DNA of 64,000 nucleotides from Pseudomonas mediterranea CFBP 5447 (GTDB taxonomy: Bacteria > Pseudomonadota > Gammaproteobacteria > Pseudomonadales > Pseudomonadaceae): assembly GCF_000774145.1 (NCBI RefSeq), contig NZ_KN322987.1:1102747-1166746 (forward strand), given 5' to 3'. The notes under the pieces are model-generated. The model worked only from the letters and a program-made list of their open reading frames with translations, was not told the origin of the DNA and ran no database searches. The position numbers and the translations under genes were made by a program. Of the stretch, positions 24,814-34,183 are shown piece after piece (the stretch's first letter is position 1; the number at the start of each line of letters is the position of its first letter).

Positions 24814-26148
24814 TCAGGCGCCCCGTCGCTGGTCCAGGGTGTTGGCAAAATTGCCCATCACCGTCACCACCTGTTGCGCGCCGCGGTGGATATCCTGGAT
24901 CACCGCGCCTGCTTCATTCACCAATGTGACACCCTGCTCTGCCTTGAGGGTGCTCGACTGCATACTGGTGACCGCTTGCCTGGCGAGGTCGCGGTTCTTG
25001 CCGACCACCTCGGTGATCGCGACGGTGGCCTGGCTCGTACGTCGGGCCAAGTTGCGCACCTCATCGGCCACAACCGCGAAGCCGCGCCCCTGCTCTCCCG
25101 CACGAGCGGCTTCGATAGCGGCATTGAGGGCCAGCAGGTTGGTCTGTTCGGCAATGCCCCGGATGGCATCGACGATACTGCCAATTTCCTCGGACTGTGC
25201 GCTCAGGGCCTCTATGCCCGTCGCCACGGCCTGGAGTTCATCGGCGATGCTTTGCACGACGGTCACAGTCTTCTGCACGACGGCGGAGCCAAGCCGGGTA
25301 TGCTCATCGGTCTGCTGGGACGTCTCGAAGGCCAACTGCGCCGCCTTCGATTCGCTCTGGCGTTGTTCGATCTCAGCGGTGCAATCAGTGGCGAACTTGA
25401 CCACCCCATACACATGGCCCTGGGCATCATAAAGCGGGTTGTAAGTGGCCTGCAGCCAGACGGTCGCGCCACGCTTGTCGACCCTCTGGAAAAGCCCTCC
25501 CATGTACTCGCCCCGGTTCAGCGCGGCCCAGAAGCCGCGATAGGCTTCGCTCTGCGCTTCGCCGGGCGCGCAGAAGATACGGTGATGCTGGCCACGCACC
25601 TCTTCCAGGCCATAGCCCATCACCTTCAGGAAATTCGCGTTGGCATTTACCACCTGCCCTTTCAGGTCGAATTCGATGACCGCCATCGAACGGTCAATCG
25701 CCTGCGTGAAGCTGGACTCGGCCTGTGAACGAAGCACGTCATCGGTCACATCGCGAACAATGCAGATGATGCGCCGTAAGCCCGCGCCCGCCTGGCGCAC
25801 CGGAACATGGTCCGCTTCCACCCAGGCCCCGCATCCGTCGCGGGACAACAGAAAAAAACGATCGCTGGCACTTTCACCCTGCCGCAAGCGCTGCCACAAC
25901 GTCGTGTACTGTGGACTACGGGCGTACGCCGGCGCGCAGAATGTCTGGTGGTGCTTGCCCAGAATCTCGTCGAGCGAATATCCAGTCATCCGCAGAAACA
26001 GAGGGCTGGCGTCCAGCACTTCACCTGTCGGCGCGAGCTCGAGCACGGCCATGGCGGCATGCAGGGCATGGTGCTGCGCCTCGAGATAAGCCTCCCTGGC
26101 CTGGACTTCATGCAAGGCCTGTTGATGCTTGCGCGTACGAATGAACAT
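24814..26148 (-). CDS. bdlA: Soluble chemoreceptor with two PAS domains, BdlA type
   Basis: ATG 26148 follows GGAG and gives 444 residues; the upstream open frame lacks a ribosome binding site. Two PAS-PAC units (about 25-130 and 145-255) are followed by the methyl-accepting signalling hairpin with its conserved tip (GIAEQTNLLALNAAIEAARAGEQGRGFAVVADEVRNLARR). There are no membrane segments, so the protein is cytoplasmic. In P. aeruginosa BdlA senses oxygen-, heme- or energy-related cues through PAS and controls biofilm dispersal via cyclic-di-GMP. The same architecture suggests, but does not prove, that role here. It has a paired TGTACA site in its upstream region. Confidence 0.82.
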   Translation of the reverse strand: MFIRTRKHQQALHEVQAREAYLEAQHHALHAAMAVLELAPTGEVLDASPLFLRMTGYSLDEILGKHHQTFCAPAYARSPQYTTLWQRLRQGESASDRFFLLSRDGCGAWVEADHVPVRQAGAGLRRIICIVRDVTDDVLRSQAESSFTQAIDRSMAVIEFDLKGQVVNANANFLKVMGYGLEEVRGQHHRIFCAPGEAQSEAYRGFWAALNRGEYMGGLFQRVDKRGATVWLQATYNPLYDAQGHVYGVVKFATDCTAEIEQRQSESKAAQLAFETSQQTDEHTRLGSAVVQKTVTVVQSIADELQAVATGIEALSAQSEEIGSIVDAIRGIAEQTNLLALNAAIEAARAGEQGRGFAVVADEVRNLARRTSQATVAITEVVGKNRDLARQAVTSMQSSTLKAEQGVTLVNEAGAVIQDIHRGAQQVVTVMGNFANTLDQRRGA

Positions 26149-26249
26149 GGCACCACTCCGGGACGTTGGATGCGTGAATCGAGCCGCCTGCAGACGCAGG
26201 CGCCTTTTTCGCTGGGGAGATGCCATTAAGCCATGATTGCAAAAATAAC

Positions 26250-26273
26250 TGTACAGCTTTTTAAATCTGTACA
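26250..26273. promoter_or_regulatory. Paired TGTACA palindromes upstream of the BdlA-type gene
   Basis: Two TGTACA hexamers at 26250-26255 and 26268-26273 are embedded in similar flanks (AACTGTACAG, CTGTACAAC). The same motif pair recurs at 26551-26575. A candidate operator; the regulator is unknown. Confidence 0.4.
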
Positions 26274-26317
26274 ACTTTTATGTGACTAACGGCGTGCCGT
26301 CGGCCGCCCGCGCTCTT

Positions 26318-26533
26318 TCATCTCCAGCCTATGCGCCACTGCTTGTCATTTCGCAATTCGCGCCAGTCCAACAGCTCTGTGCGCCCGCTGTGTACCGCTT
26401 GCAATTCAACTTGCAGAGGTATCCCAACCTCGTCGCAGAGGAGTCGGGTCACCAGGAAATGCTTCTCTCGATTGACCGGCATACAGGCTGTCCATTTCGA
26501 AAGCATGAGTTTGCGAGGGTTGAATGGGTTCAT
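26318..26533 (-). CDS. Small conserved TIGR02450-family protein
   Basis: A 71-residue protein beginning MNPFNPRKLMLSKWTA, the family's hallmark start, followed by NREKHFLVT and ending in the conserved WRELRNDKQWRIGW. The family is rich in Trp and has no known function. ATG 26533 aligns with the family start; two in-frame ATGs lie 3 and 8 codons upstream, and the ribosome binding site is weak (GGAT). The gene lies between the chemoreceptor and the divergent hbcR, with TGTACA pairs on both sides. Confidence 0.78.
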   Translation of the reverse strand: MNPFNPRKLMLSKWTACMPVNREKHFLVTRLLCDEVGIPLQVELQAVHSGRTELLDWRELRNDKQWRIGWR

Positions 26534-26550
26534 TGTGGACATCCAAAAAA

Positions 26551-26575
26551 TGTACAAAACAAAAACAACTGTACA
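26551..26575. promoter_or_regulatory. Paired TGTACA palindromes upstream of the TIGR02450 gene
   Basis: TGTACA at 26551-26556 and 26570-26575, 18-24 bases upstream of the small gene's start and in the intergenic region shared with hbcR. Matches the pair at 26250-26273 in motif and near-identical spacing. Confidence 0.4.
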
Positions 26576-26723
26576 ATTTTACCTTCGTTGAAACCACGAC
26601 CCAAGGAACGCTCGACCGAGGCGCGACGTGTCAGCCATCTTGATCGAGTGGATCTACGGCATAATGCCGCTGGCAACAGACTCACCAGAGGACGCCACAC
26701 CCTCACCTTTCTGGGAATGCCCG

Positions 26724-28139
26724 ATGCGCCCGACCGAAAACCTCAAGGACTACCAGCGTGTACGCACCCTGGCGATTCGCTCCTTGTTCGAGATCATCGA
26801 ACAGTCCAGCGAAGGCACGGTAATCGTCGACCGTGACGCCAACATCGTCTGGATGAACGAGCGCTACGCCCGACGCTTCGGCCTGAACTCGGCCCAGGAG
26901 GCAATCGGCCGGGCCTGCGAGAGCGTGATCCCCGGCAGCCTGCTGCGGGAAGTGGTACGAACCGGGCGGCCGATCCTGCTGGACATGCAGGAGATGCCCA
27001 AGGAACCGCTGGTGGTCATGCGCCTGCCGATCCATGACAGCGCCGGCGCGGTCATCGGCGCCATCGGTTTTGCCTTGTTCGGTGAGCTGCATAGCCTGTC
27101 GCCGATGCTCAAGCGCTACCAGAGCATGCAGGAAGAACTGGCCTCGACCCGTTCGCTGCTGCGGGCGCGGCAGACCAAGTACAACTTCGCCCATTTCATC
27201 GGCACCAGCAGCGCCGGCCTGGAGGTCAAACGCCGCGCCCGCCGTAGCGCCAGCACCGATTCGCCGGTGTTGCTGCTCGGTGAAACCGGCACCGGCAAGG
27301 AGTTGCTGGCCCAGGCGATCCACAGCGCCTCGCCACGGGCGCACAAGGCATTCGTCAGCATCAACAGCGCGGCGATTCCGGAATCGCTGCTCGAAGCCGA
27401 GTTCTTCGGCACCGCGCCTGGAGCGTTCACCGGGGCCGACCGCAAGGGCCGCGCCGGCAAACTGCAGATCGCCCACGGCGGCACGTTGTTCCTCGATGAG
27501 ATCGGCGACATGCCGCTGCCGCTGCAAAGCAAACTGCTGCGGGTACTGCAGGAAAAGGAATATGAACCGGTGGGTTCCAACGAAGTGCTGCAAAGCGATG
27601 TTCGTGTGATCGCTGCCACGTCCATGGATCTGGAAGCGGCGATCAAACGCGGTGAGTTCCGCGCCGACCTGTATTACCGCCTCAATGTACTGCCGATCCA
27701 GGTTCCGCCCCTGCGCGAGCGCCTGGATGACCTGCCGGCCCTGAGCGAGGCGATCCTCGAAGACCTGCGCAGCCAGCACGAACTCAACCCCGACGCCCTC
27801 GACCTGCTGGGCCAGCACGCCTGGCCGGGCAACATCCGCGAGTTGCGCAACGTGCTGGAGCGCGCCGCGCTGCTCAGCGATAACCTGCAACTCACCGCCG
27901 CCGACATCCGCGCGGCCATCGGCACGTTCACCCCGGTGACCCGCACGGCCAGCCCAAGCCTGGAACTGCAGCCCCAGGAAACCTTCAGCCAGGCCCGGGC
28001 GCGTTTCGACCGGCAACTGATCGAAACCACCCTCGCGCAATGCGGCGGCAAGGTGATCGAGGCGGCTGAGCGGCTGGGGCTGGGACGCTCGACGCTGTAC
28101 AAGAAGATGGTGGCGTTGGGGATTGCCGAGTCTCAATAG
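26724..28139 (+). CDS. hbcR: Sigma-54-dependent activator of 3-hydroxybutyrate catabolism (HbcR type)
   Basis: 471 residues from ATG 26724 (GGGAA upstream). It has an N-terminal PAS domain (IIEQSSEGTVIVDRDANIVWMN), a central AAA+ domain with Walker A GETGTGKE (about 187), the sigma-54 contact loop GAFTGA (about 232) and Walker B GGTLFLDEIGDMP, and a C-terminal Fis-type helix-turn-helix (AAERLGLGRSTLYKKM). In P. aeruginosa the equivalent regulator (PA2005) with RpoN activates genes for (R)-3-hydroxybutyrate use. Here the permease, bdhA and acetoacetyl-CoA synthetase follow directly, with a -24/-12 promoter at 28355. Confidence 0.85.
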   Translation: MRPTENLKDYQRVRTLAIRSLFEIIEQSSEGTVIVDRDANIVWMNERYARRFGLNSAQEAIGRACESVIPGSLLREVVRTGRPILLDMQEMPKEPLVVMRLPIHDSAGAVIGAIGFALFGELHSLSPMLKRYQSMQEELASTRSLLRARQTKYNFAHFIGTSSAGLEVKRRARRSASTDSPVLLLGETGTGKELLAQAIHSASPRAHKAFVSINSAAIPESLLEAEFFGTAPGAFTGADRKGRAGKLQIAHGGTLFLDEIGDMPLPLQSKLLRVLQEKEYEPVGSNEVLQSDVRVIAATSMDLEAAIKRGEFRADLYYRLNVLPIQVPPLRERLDDLPALSEAILEDLRSQHELNPDALDLLGQHAWPGNIRELRNVLERAALLSDNLQLTAADIRAAIGTFTPVTRTASPSLELQPQETFSQARARFDRQLIETTLAQCGGKVIEAAERLGLGRSTLYKKMVALGIAESQ

Positions 28140-28160
28140 AGAGAAATTAATTCTCTTTTT
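28140..28160 (+). terminator. Weak intrinsic terminator after hbcR
   Basis: AGAGAA and TTCTCT (28140-28145, 28151-28156) pair around a five-base loop, followed by a short T-run. The stem is AT-rich, so efficiency is uncertain. Confidence 0.45.
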
Positions 28161-28190
28161 GTAGACATACATCTTGGAGCGCTTTGCGCT

Positions 28191-28257
28191 CATCGCGAGC
28201 AGGCTCGCTCCAACAGGAGATTGCGTTCCCCTGTGGGAGCGAGCCTGCTCGCGATGA
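28191..28257. repeat. REPIN (TGTGGGAGCGAGCCTGCTCGCGAT family)
   Basis: Two inverted units meet between hbcR and the permease promoter. This family is the commonest in the window. Confidence 0.9.
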
Positions 28258-28354
28258 GGCCATCCGAATCAAAAAATCTCCAAAAAGAGACAGCACTCTC
28301 CATATCTCCTCAAGCCAAACGACAAACCTCATATATTTCAACAAGTTACCAACC

Positions 28355-28370
28355 TGGCACAAAACTCGCT
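28355..28370 (+). promoter_or_regulatory. Sigma-54 promoter of the 3-hydroxybutyrate operon
   Basis: TGGCACAAAACTCGCT matches the -24 box (TGGCAC) exactly and keeps the 12-base spacing from GG to the -12 GC; only the -12 box is off consensus (TCGCT for TTGCA). It is 51 bases upstream of the permease ATG and downstream of an NtrC-family activator gene. Confidence 0.7.
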
Positions 28371-28421
28371 AAAGCCCTCCCACCGCTTCACCACAAAAAT
28401 AACAATCCCAGGAGACACACC

Positions 28422-29813
28422 ATGAGTGTGATCATTGCCTTGGCAGCCCTCGCGCTGCTGATGGTTGCCGCCTACCGTGGCTACAGCGTCATCCTCTTCG
28501 CCCCCATCGCCGCCCTCGGCGCCGTCCTGCTCACCGATCCCTCCGCCGTCGCCCCGGCTTTCACCGGGGTGTTCATGGAGAAAATGGTCGGGTTCATCAA
28601 ACTGTATTTCCCGGTGTTCCTGCTCGGCGCGGTGTTCGGCAAGCTGATCGAGTTGTCGGGGTTCTCCCGCTCCATCGTGGCCGCGGCGATTCGCCTGCTG
28701 GGCACGCGCCAGGCGATGCTGGTGATCGTGCTGGTCTGCGCCCTGCTGACCTATGGCGGCGTGTCGTTGTTCGTCGTGGTGTTCGCGGTGTACCCGTTCG
28801 CCGCCGAGATGTTCCGCCAGAGCAATATCCCCAAGCGCCTGATCCCGGCCACCATCGCCCTCGGTGCGTTCTCCTTCACCATGGACGCCCTGCCCGGCAC
28901 GCCGCAGATCCAGAACATCATCCCCAGCACCTTCTTCAACACCACCGCCTGGGCCGCGCCGTGGCTGGGTGTGATCGGCACGTTGTTCGTGTTCAGCATC
29001 GGCATGCTGTTCCTGCAACGTCAGCGCAACAAGGCCCAGCGCGTGGGCGAAGGCTACGGCACCGAACTGCGCAACGAGCCGGAAACCGCCGAAGACATCA
29101 AGCTGCCCAACCCATGGATCGCCGTTTCGCCGCTGCTGGCGGTCGGCATCATGAACCTGCTGTTCACCCAGTGGATCCCCCAGTGGTACGGCAAGACCCA
29201 CAGCCTGGCGCTGCCGGGCATGGCGGCACCGGTGACCAGCGACGTCGCCAAACTCACCGCGATCTGGGCGGTACAGGCTGCGTTGCTGGTGGGCATCATC
29301 ATGGTCCTGCTGTTCGGCTTCCGGGCCATTCGCAGCAAGCTGGCCGAAGGTAGTAAAAGTGCGGTGGGCGGTGCGTTGCTCGCGGCGATGAATACGGCCT
29401 CGGAATACGGCTTCGGCGCGGTCATCGCCTCGCTGCCGGGCTTCCTGGTACTGGCCGACTGGCTCAAGAGCATTCCCAACCCATTGGTCAACGAAGCCGT
29501 GACCGTGACGCTGCTGGCGGGCATCACCGGTTCCGCGTCGGGTGGCATGAGCATCGCCCTGGCGGCGATGTCCGAAACCTTCATCAGCGCCGCCCACGCC
29601 GCCAACATCCCTCTGGAAGTGCTGCACCGGGTGGCGGCCATGGCCAGCGGCGGCATGGACACCCTGCCGCACAACGGCGCGGTGATCACCTTGCTGGCGG
29701 TCACCGGGCTGACCCACCGTGAAGCCTACAAAGACATTTTCTGCATTACGCTGATCAAGACCCTCGCGGTTTTCGTGGTGATCGGTGTGTTCTACGCCAC
29801 TGGCATTGTATGA
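28422..29813 (+). CDS. GntP-family permease, probable 3-hydroxybutyrate transporter
   Basis: 463 residues from ATG 28422, behind AGGAGA. About 12 hydrophobic segments span the protein, with family stretches such as YGGVSLFVVVFAVYPFA, LPGTPQIQNIIP and the late GGMDTLPHNGAVITLL. GntP relatives import gluconate or other small hydroxy acids with protons. Its place between the sigma-54 activator and 3-hydroxybutyrate dehydrogenase, eight bases before bdhA, points to 3-hydroxybutyrate as substrate. Transport itself is inferred from context. Confidence 0.85.
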   Translation: MSVIIALAALALLMVAAYRGYSVILFAPIAALGAVLLTDPSAVAPAFTGVFMEKMVGFIKLYFPVFLLGAVFGKLIELSGFSRSIVAAAIRLLGTRQAMLVIVLVCALLTYGGVSLFVVVFAVYPFAAEMFRQSNIPKRLIPATIALGAFSFTMDALPGTPQIQNIIPSTFFNTTAWAAPWLGVIGTLFVFSIGMLFLQRQRNKAQRVGEGYGTELRNEPETAEDIKLPNPWIAVSPLLAVGIMNLLFTQWIPQWYGKTHSLALPGMAAPVTSDVAKLTAIWAVQAALLVGIIMVLLFGFRAIRSKLAEGSKSAVGGALLAAMNTASEYGFGAVIASLPGFLVLADWLKSIPNPLVNEAVTVTLLAGITGSASGGMSIALAAMSETFISAAHAANIPLEVLHRVAAMASGGMDTLPHNGAVITLLAVTGLTHREAYKDIFCITLIKTLAVFVVIGVFYATGIV

Positions 29814-29820
29814 GGTTCCT

Positions 29821-30597
29821 ATGACGACAACTCTTTGCGGCAAGACGGCCCTGGTTACCGGTTCTACCAGCGGCATCGGCCTGGGCATCGCCCTGAGCCT
29901 GGCCAAGGCCGGCGCCGACTTGATCCTCAATGGCTTTGGCGATGCGTCGGCGGTGATCGCCGAAGTGCAGCAGTTCGGCGGCAAGGTGGGCCATCATCCG
30001 GCCGATGTCAGTGACCCGGCGCAGATCGCCGACATGCTCGCCTATGCCGAGCGGGAATTCGGCGGTGTCGACATTCTGGTGAACAACGCCGGCATCCAGC
30101 ATGTGGCCGCGGTGGAGGATTTCCCGGTAGAGCGCTGGGACTCGATCATCGCTATCAACCTGTCCTCGGTGTTTCACGCCACCCGCCTGAGCCTGCCGGG
30201 GATGCGCAGCAAGGGCTGGGGAAGGATCGTCAACATTGCCTCGGTACACGGCCAGGTCGGCTCGGTGGGCAAGGCCGCCTATGTCGCGGCCAAGCACGGG
30301 GTGATCGGCCTGACCAAAGTGGTCGGCCTGGAAACCGCCACCAGCAACGTCACCTGTAACGCCATCTGCCCGGGCTGGGTGTTGACCCCGCTGGTGCAGA
30401 AACAGATCGACGATCGCATCGCCAGCGGCATCGACCCGCAACAGGCCCAGCATGACCTGCTGGCCGAGAAACAGCCGTCGCTGGATTTCGTCACGCCGCC
30501 GCAACTGGGGGAGCTGGTGCTGTTCCTGTGCAGCGAAGCCGGCAGCCAGGTGCGTGGCGCGGCGTGGAATATCGATGGTGGGTGGTTGGCTCAGTAA
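29821..30597 (+). CDS. bdhA: D-3-hydroxybutyrate dehydrogenase
   Basis: Classical short-chain dehydrogenase of 258 residues that oxidises (R)-3-hydroxybutyrate to acetoacetate with NAD+. It shows the TGSTSGIGLGIA cofactor loop (about 14-25), NNAGIQHVA, the active-site Ser in NIASVHG, and YVAAKHG with catalytic Tyr and Lys (about 155-159). The C-terminal GAAWNIDGGWLAQ matches HBDH enzymes. ATG 29821 follows GAGG; the upstream in-frame Met lies inside the permease gene. Acetoacetate passes to the synthetase encoded next. Confidence 0.92.
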   Translation: MTTTLCGKTALVTGSTSGIGLGIALSLAKAGADLILNGFGDASAVIAEVQQFGGKVGHHPADVSDPAQIADMLAYAEREFGGVDILVNNAGIQHVAAVEDFPVERWDSIIAINLSSVFHATRLSLPGMRSKGWGRIVNIASVHGQVGSVGKAAYVAAKHGVIGLTKVVGLETATSNVTCNAICPGWVLTPLVQKQIDDRIASGIDPQQAQHDLLAEKQPSLDFVTPPQLGELVLFLCSEAGSQVRGAAWNIDGGWLAQ

Positions 30598-30633
30598 CCT
30601 GGGCGAAGCACACCCCATGTGGGGGAGTTTGCT

Positions 30634-30755
30634 GTGGCGAGGGGGCTGTTGTGGCGAGGGAGCTTGCTCCCGCTCGGGTGCGTAGCAGCCGCAACAGGGC
30701 CTGCTTCGCAGTCCAGCGGGAGCAAGCTCCCTCGCCACAACAGCTCCCTCGCCAC
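30634..30755. repeat. REP cluster (GTGGCGAGGGAGCTTGCTCCC family)
   Basis: At least four half-units in inverted arrangement between bdhA and the acetoacetyl-CoA synthetase gene, with two extra partial copies at the ends. Confidence 0.88.
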
Positions 30756-30811
30756 ATAGAGCACCTTGTGCTGCAATGTTTATAAGCCTGAACAAGAACA
30801 AGAGGCACGCC

Positions 30812-32767
<1,956 letters not shown>

Positions 32768-32790
32768 GCACCCCACAAAACTGCTTTTCT

Positions 32791-32924
32791 GTGGCGAGGG
32801 GGTTTACCCCCGTTGGGCTGCGAAGCAGCCCCCCAATACCCTCAAACACAAGTCTGTCTGATACACCGAAGTGTCTGGATTTAGGGCTGCTGCGCAGCCC
32901 AGCGGGGATAAATCCCCTCGCCAC
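32791..32924. repeat. REPIN (GTGGCGAGGGGATTTATCCCC family)
   Basis: Inverted pair with GGGCTGCKRMGCAGCCC inner palindromes, between two convergent genes; same family as 14657-14790. Confidence 0.88.
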
Positions 32925-32944
32925 AGGGAATGTCCCAAACCCCA

Positions 32945-34060
32945 TCAATCCATCAACCCCCACTCCCCCGCCGCCGGATCGGCCGCAGGCGCGGCGCCCG
33001 ACTCCGCATGCAGTTTCAACCGCAACCGCAGGTTGTTCGCCGAATCGGCGTTCTTCAGGGCCTCCTCCTCATCCAGCACTCCCTCCACCACCAGCTTGAA
33101 CAGGGCTTGGTCAAAGGTCTGCATGCCCAGTTCCTCCGACTTTTCCATGATGCCCTTGAGCTCGCCCAGCTCGTTGCGCCGGATCAGGTCGGCCACCGTG
33201 GGCGAGCCGAGCATGACTTCCACCGCGGCCCGGCGCTGGCCGGTGCGGGTGCGCACCAGGCGCTGGGACACGAAGGCCTGGAGGTTGTTGCCCAGGTCGC
33301 TCAACAGCTGCGGCCGGCGTTCCTCGGGGAAGAAGTTGATCACCCGATCCAGGGCCTGGTTGGCGTTGTGGGCGTGCAAGGTGGAAATCACCAAGTGCCC
33401 GGTGTCGGCAAAGGCCAGGGCGTGCTCCATGGTTTCCCGGTCGCGAATTTCGCCGATCAGCACCACATCCGGCGCCTGGCGCAGGGTGTTCTTGAGGGCG
33501 GCATGGAAACTGCGGGTGTCGACACCGACCTCCCGCTGGTTGATGATCGACTTCTTGTGCCGGTGGATGTACTCCACCGGGTCTTCGATGGTGATGATGT
33601 GGCCGCTGCTGTTGCGATTGCGATAGTCGATCAGCGCCGCCAGGGAAGTGGATTTGCCTGACCCCGTCGCGCCGACGAACAGCATCAGCCCCTGTTTCTG
33701 CATGATGGTGTCGAGCAGCACCTTGGGCAGTTTCAGGTCCTCGAAACGCGGGATGTCCAGCTTGACGTTGCGGATCACCATGGACACGTCATTGCGCTGC
33801 TTGAAGATATTGACCCGGAATCGCCCGACACCCGAGAGGGATATGGCCAGGTTCATTTCCAATTCCCGATCGAACTCAAGGCGCTGTTCGGCGTCCATCA
33901 GAGACTCGGCGAGCCCGGCAATGTCACCGACCTTGAACGCCTGGTTGCCCAGGGGCTTGAGCACGCCTTCGAATTTGGCACACGGCGGCGCCCCGGTGGA
34001 CAAGTAAAGATCGGAACCTTCCTGGCTGGCCAGGATGCGTAACAAGGGATCGATTTCCAT
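32945..34060 (-). CDS. PilT/PilU-family type IV pilus retraction ATPase
   Basis: 371 residues from ATG 34060. The N-terminal PAS-like domain has EGSDLYLSTGAPP. The RecA core has Walker A GATGSGKST (about 130), the Asp box IITIEDPVEYIHRHKKSIINQREVG, Walker B VVLIGEIRDRETM and the His box LHAHNANQALDRVINFFPEERR. Such hexameric ATPases power pilus retraction and twitching. Canonical pilT and pilU sit together near yggS-proC in Pseudomonas; this gene stands alone, so it is a PilU-like paralogue rather than clearly either one. Confidence 0.88.
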   Translation of the reverse strand: MEIDPLLRILASQEGSDLYLSTGAPPCAKFEGVLKPLGNQAFKVGDIAGLAESLMDAEQRLEFDRELEMNLAISLSGVGRFRVNIFKQRNDVSMVIRNVKLDIPRFEDLKLPKVLLDTIMQKQGLMLFVGATGSGKSTSLAALIDYRNRNSSGHIITIEDPVEYIHRHKKSIINQREVGVDTRSFHAALKNTLRQAPDVVLIGEIRDRETMEHALAFADTGHLVISTLHAHNANQALDRVINFFPEERRPQLLSDLGNNLQAFVSQRLVRTRTGQRRAAVEVMLGSPTVADLIRRNELGELKGIMEKSEELGMQTFDQALFKLVVEGVLDEEEALKNADSANNLRLRLKLHAESGAAPAADPAAGEWGLMD

Positions 34061-34183
34061 GGACTGAAATTTCCGCGAGACATCAATGAAACAAGCTGAC
34101 CCGAGCACGTACCTCTGCAGACCAACCCGCGCTTGCCTTCCTGAGAGGATAGTAGACGCGACACGCCACCCAGGGATTCCGTG

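Noticed and set aside
28338..29984. A 548-codon minus-strand open frame
   Set aside because: Antisense to the GntP permease; low-complexity His, Gln and Arg composition and no start signal.
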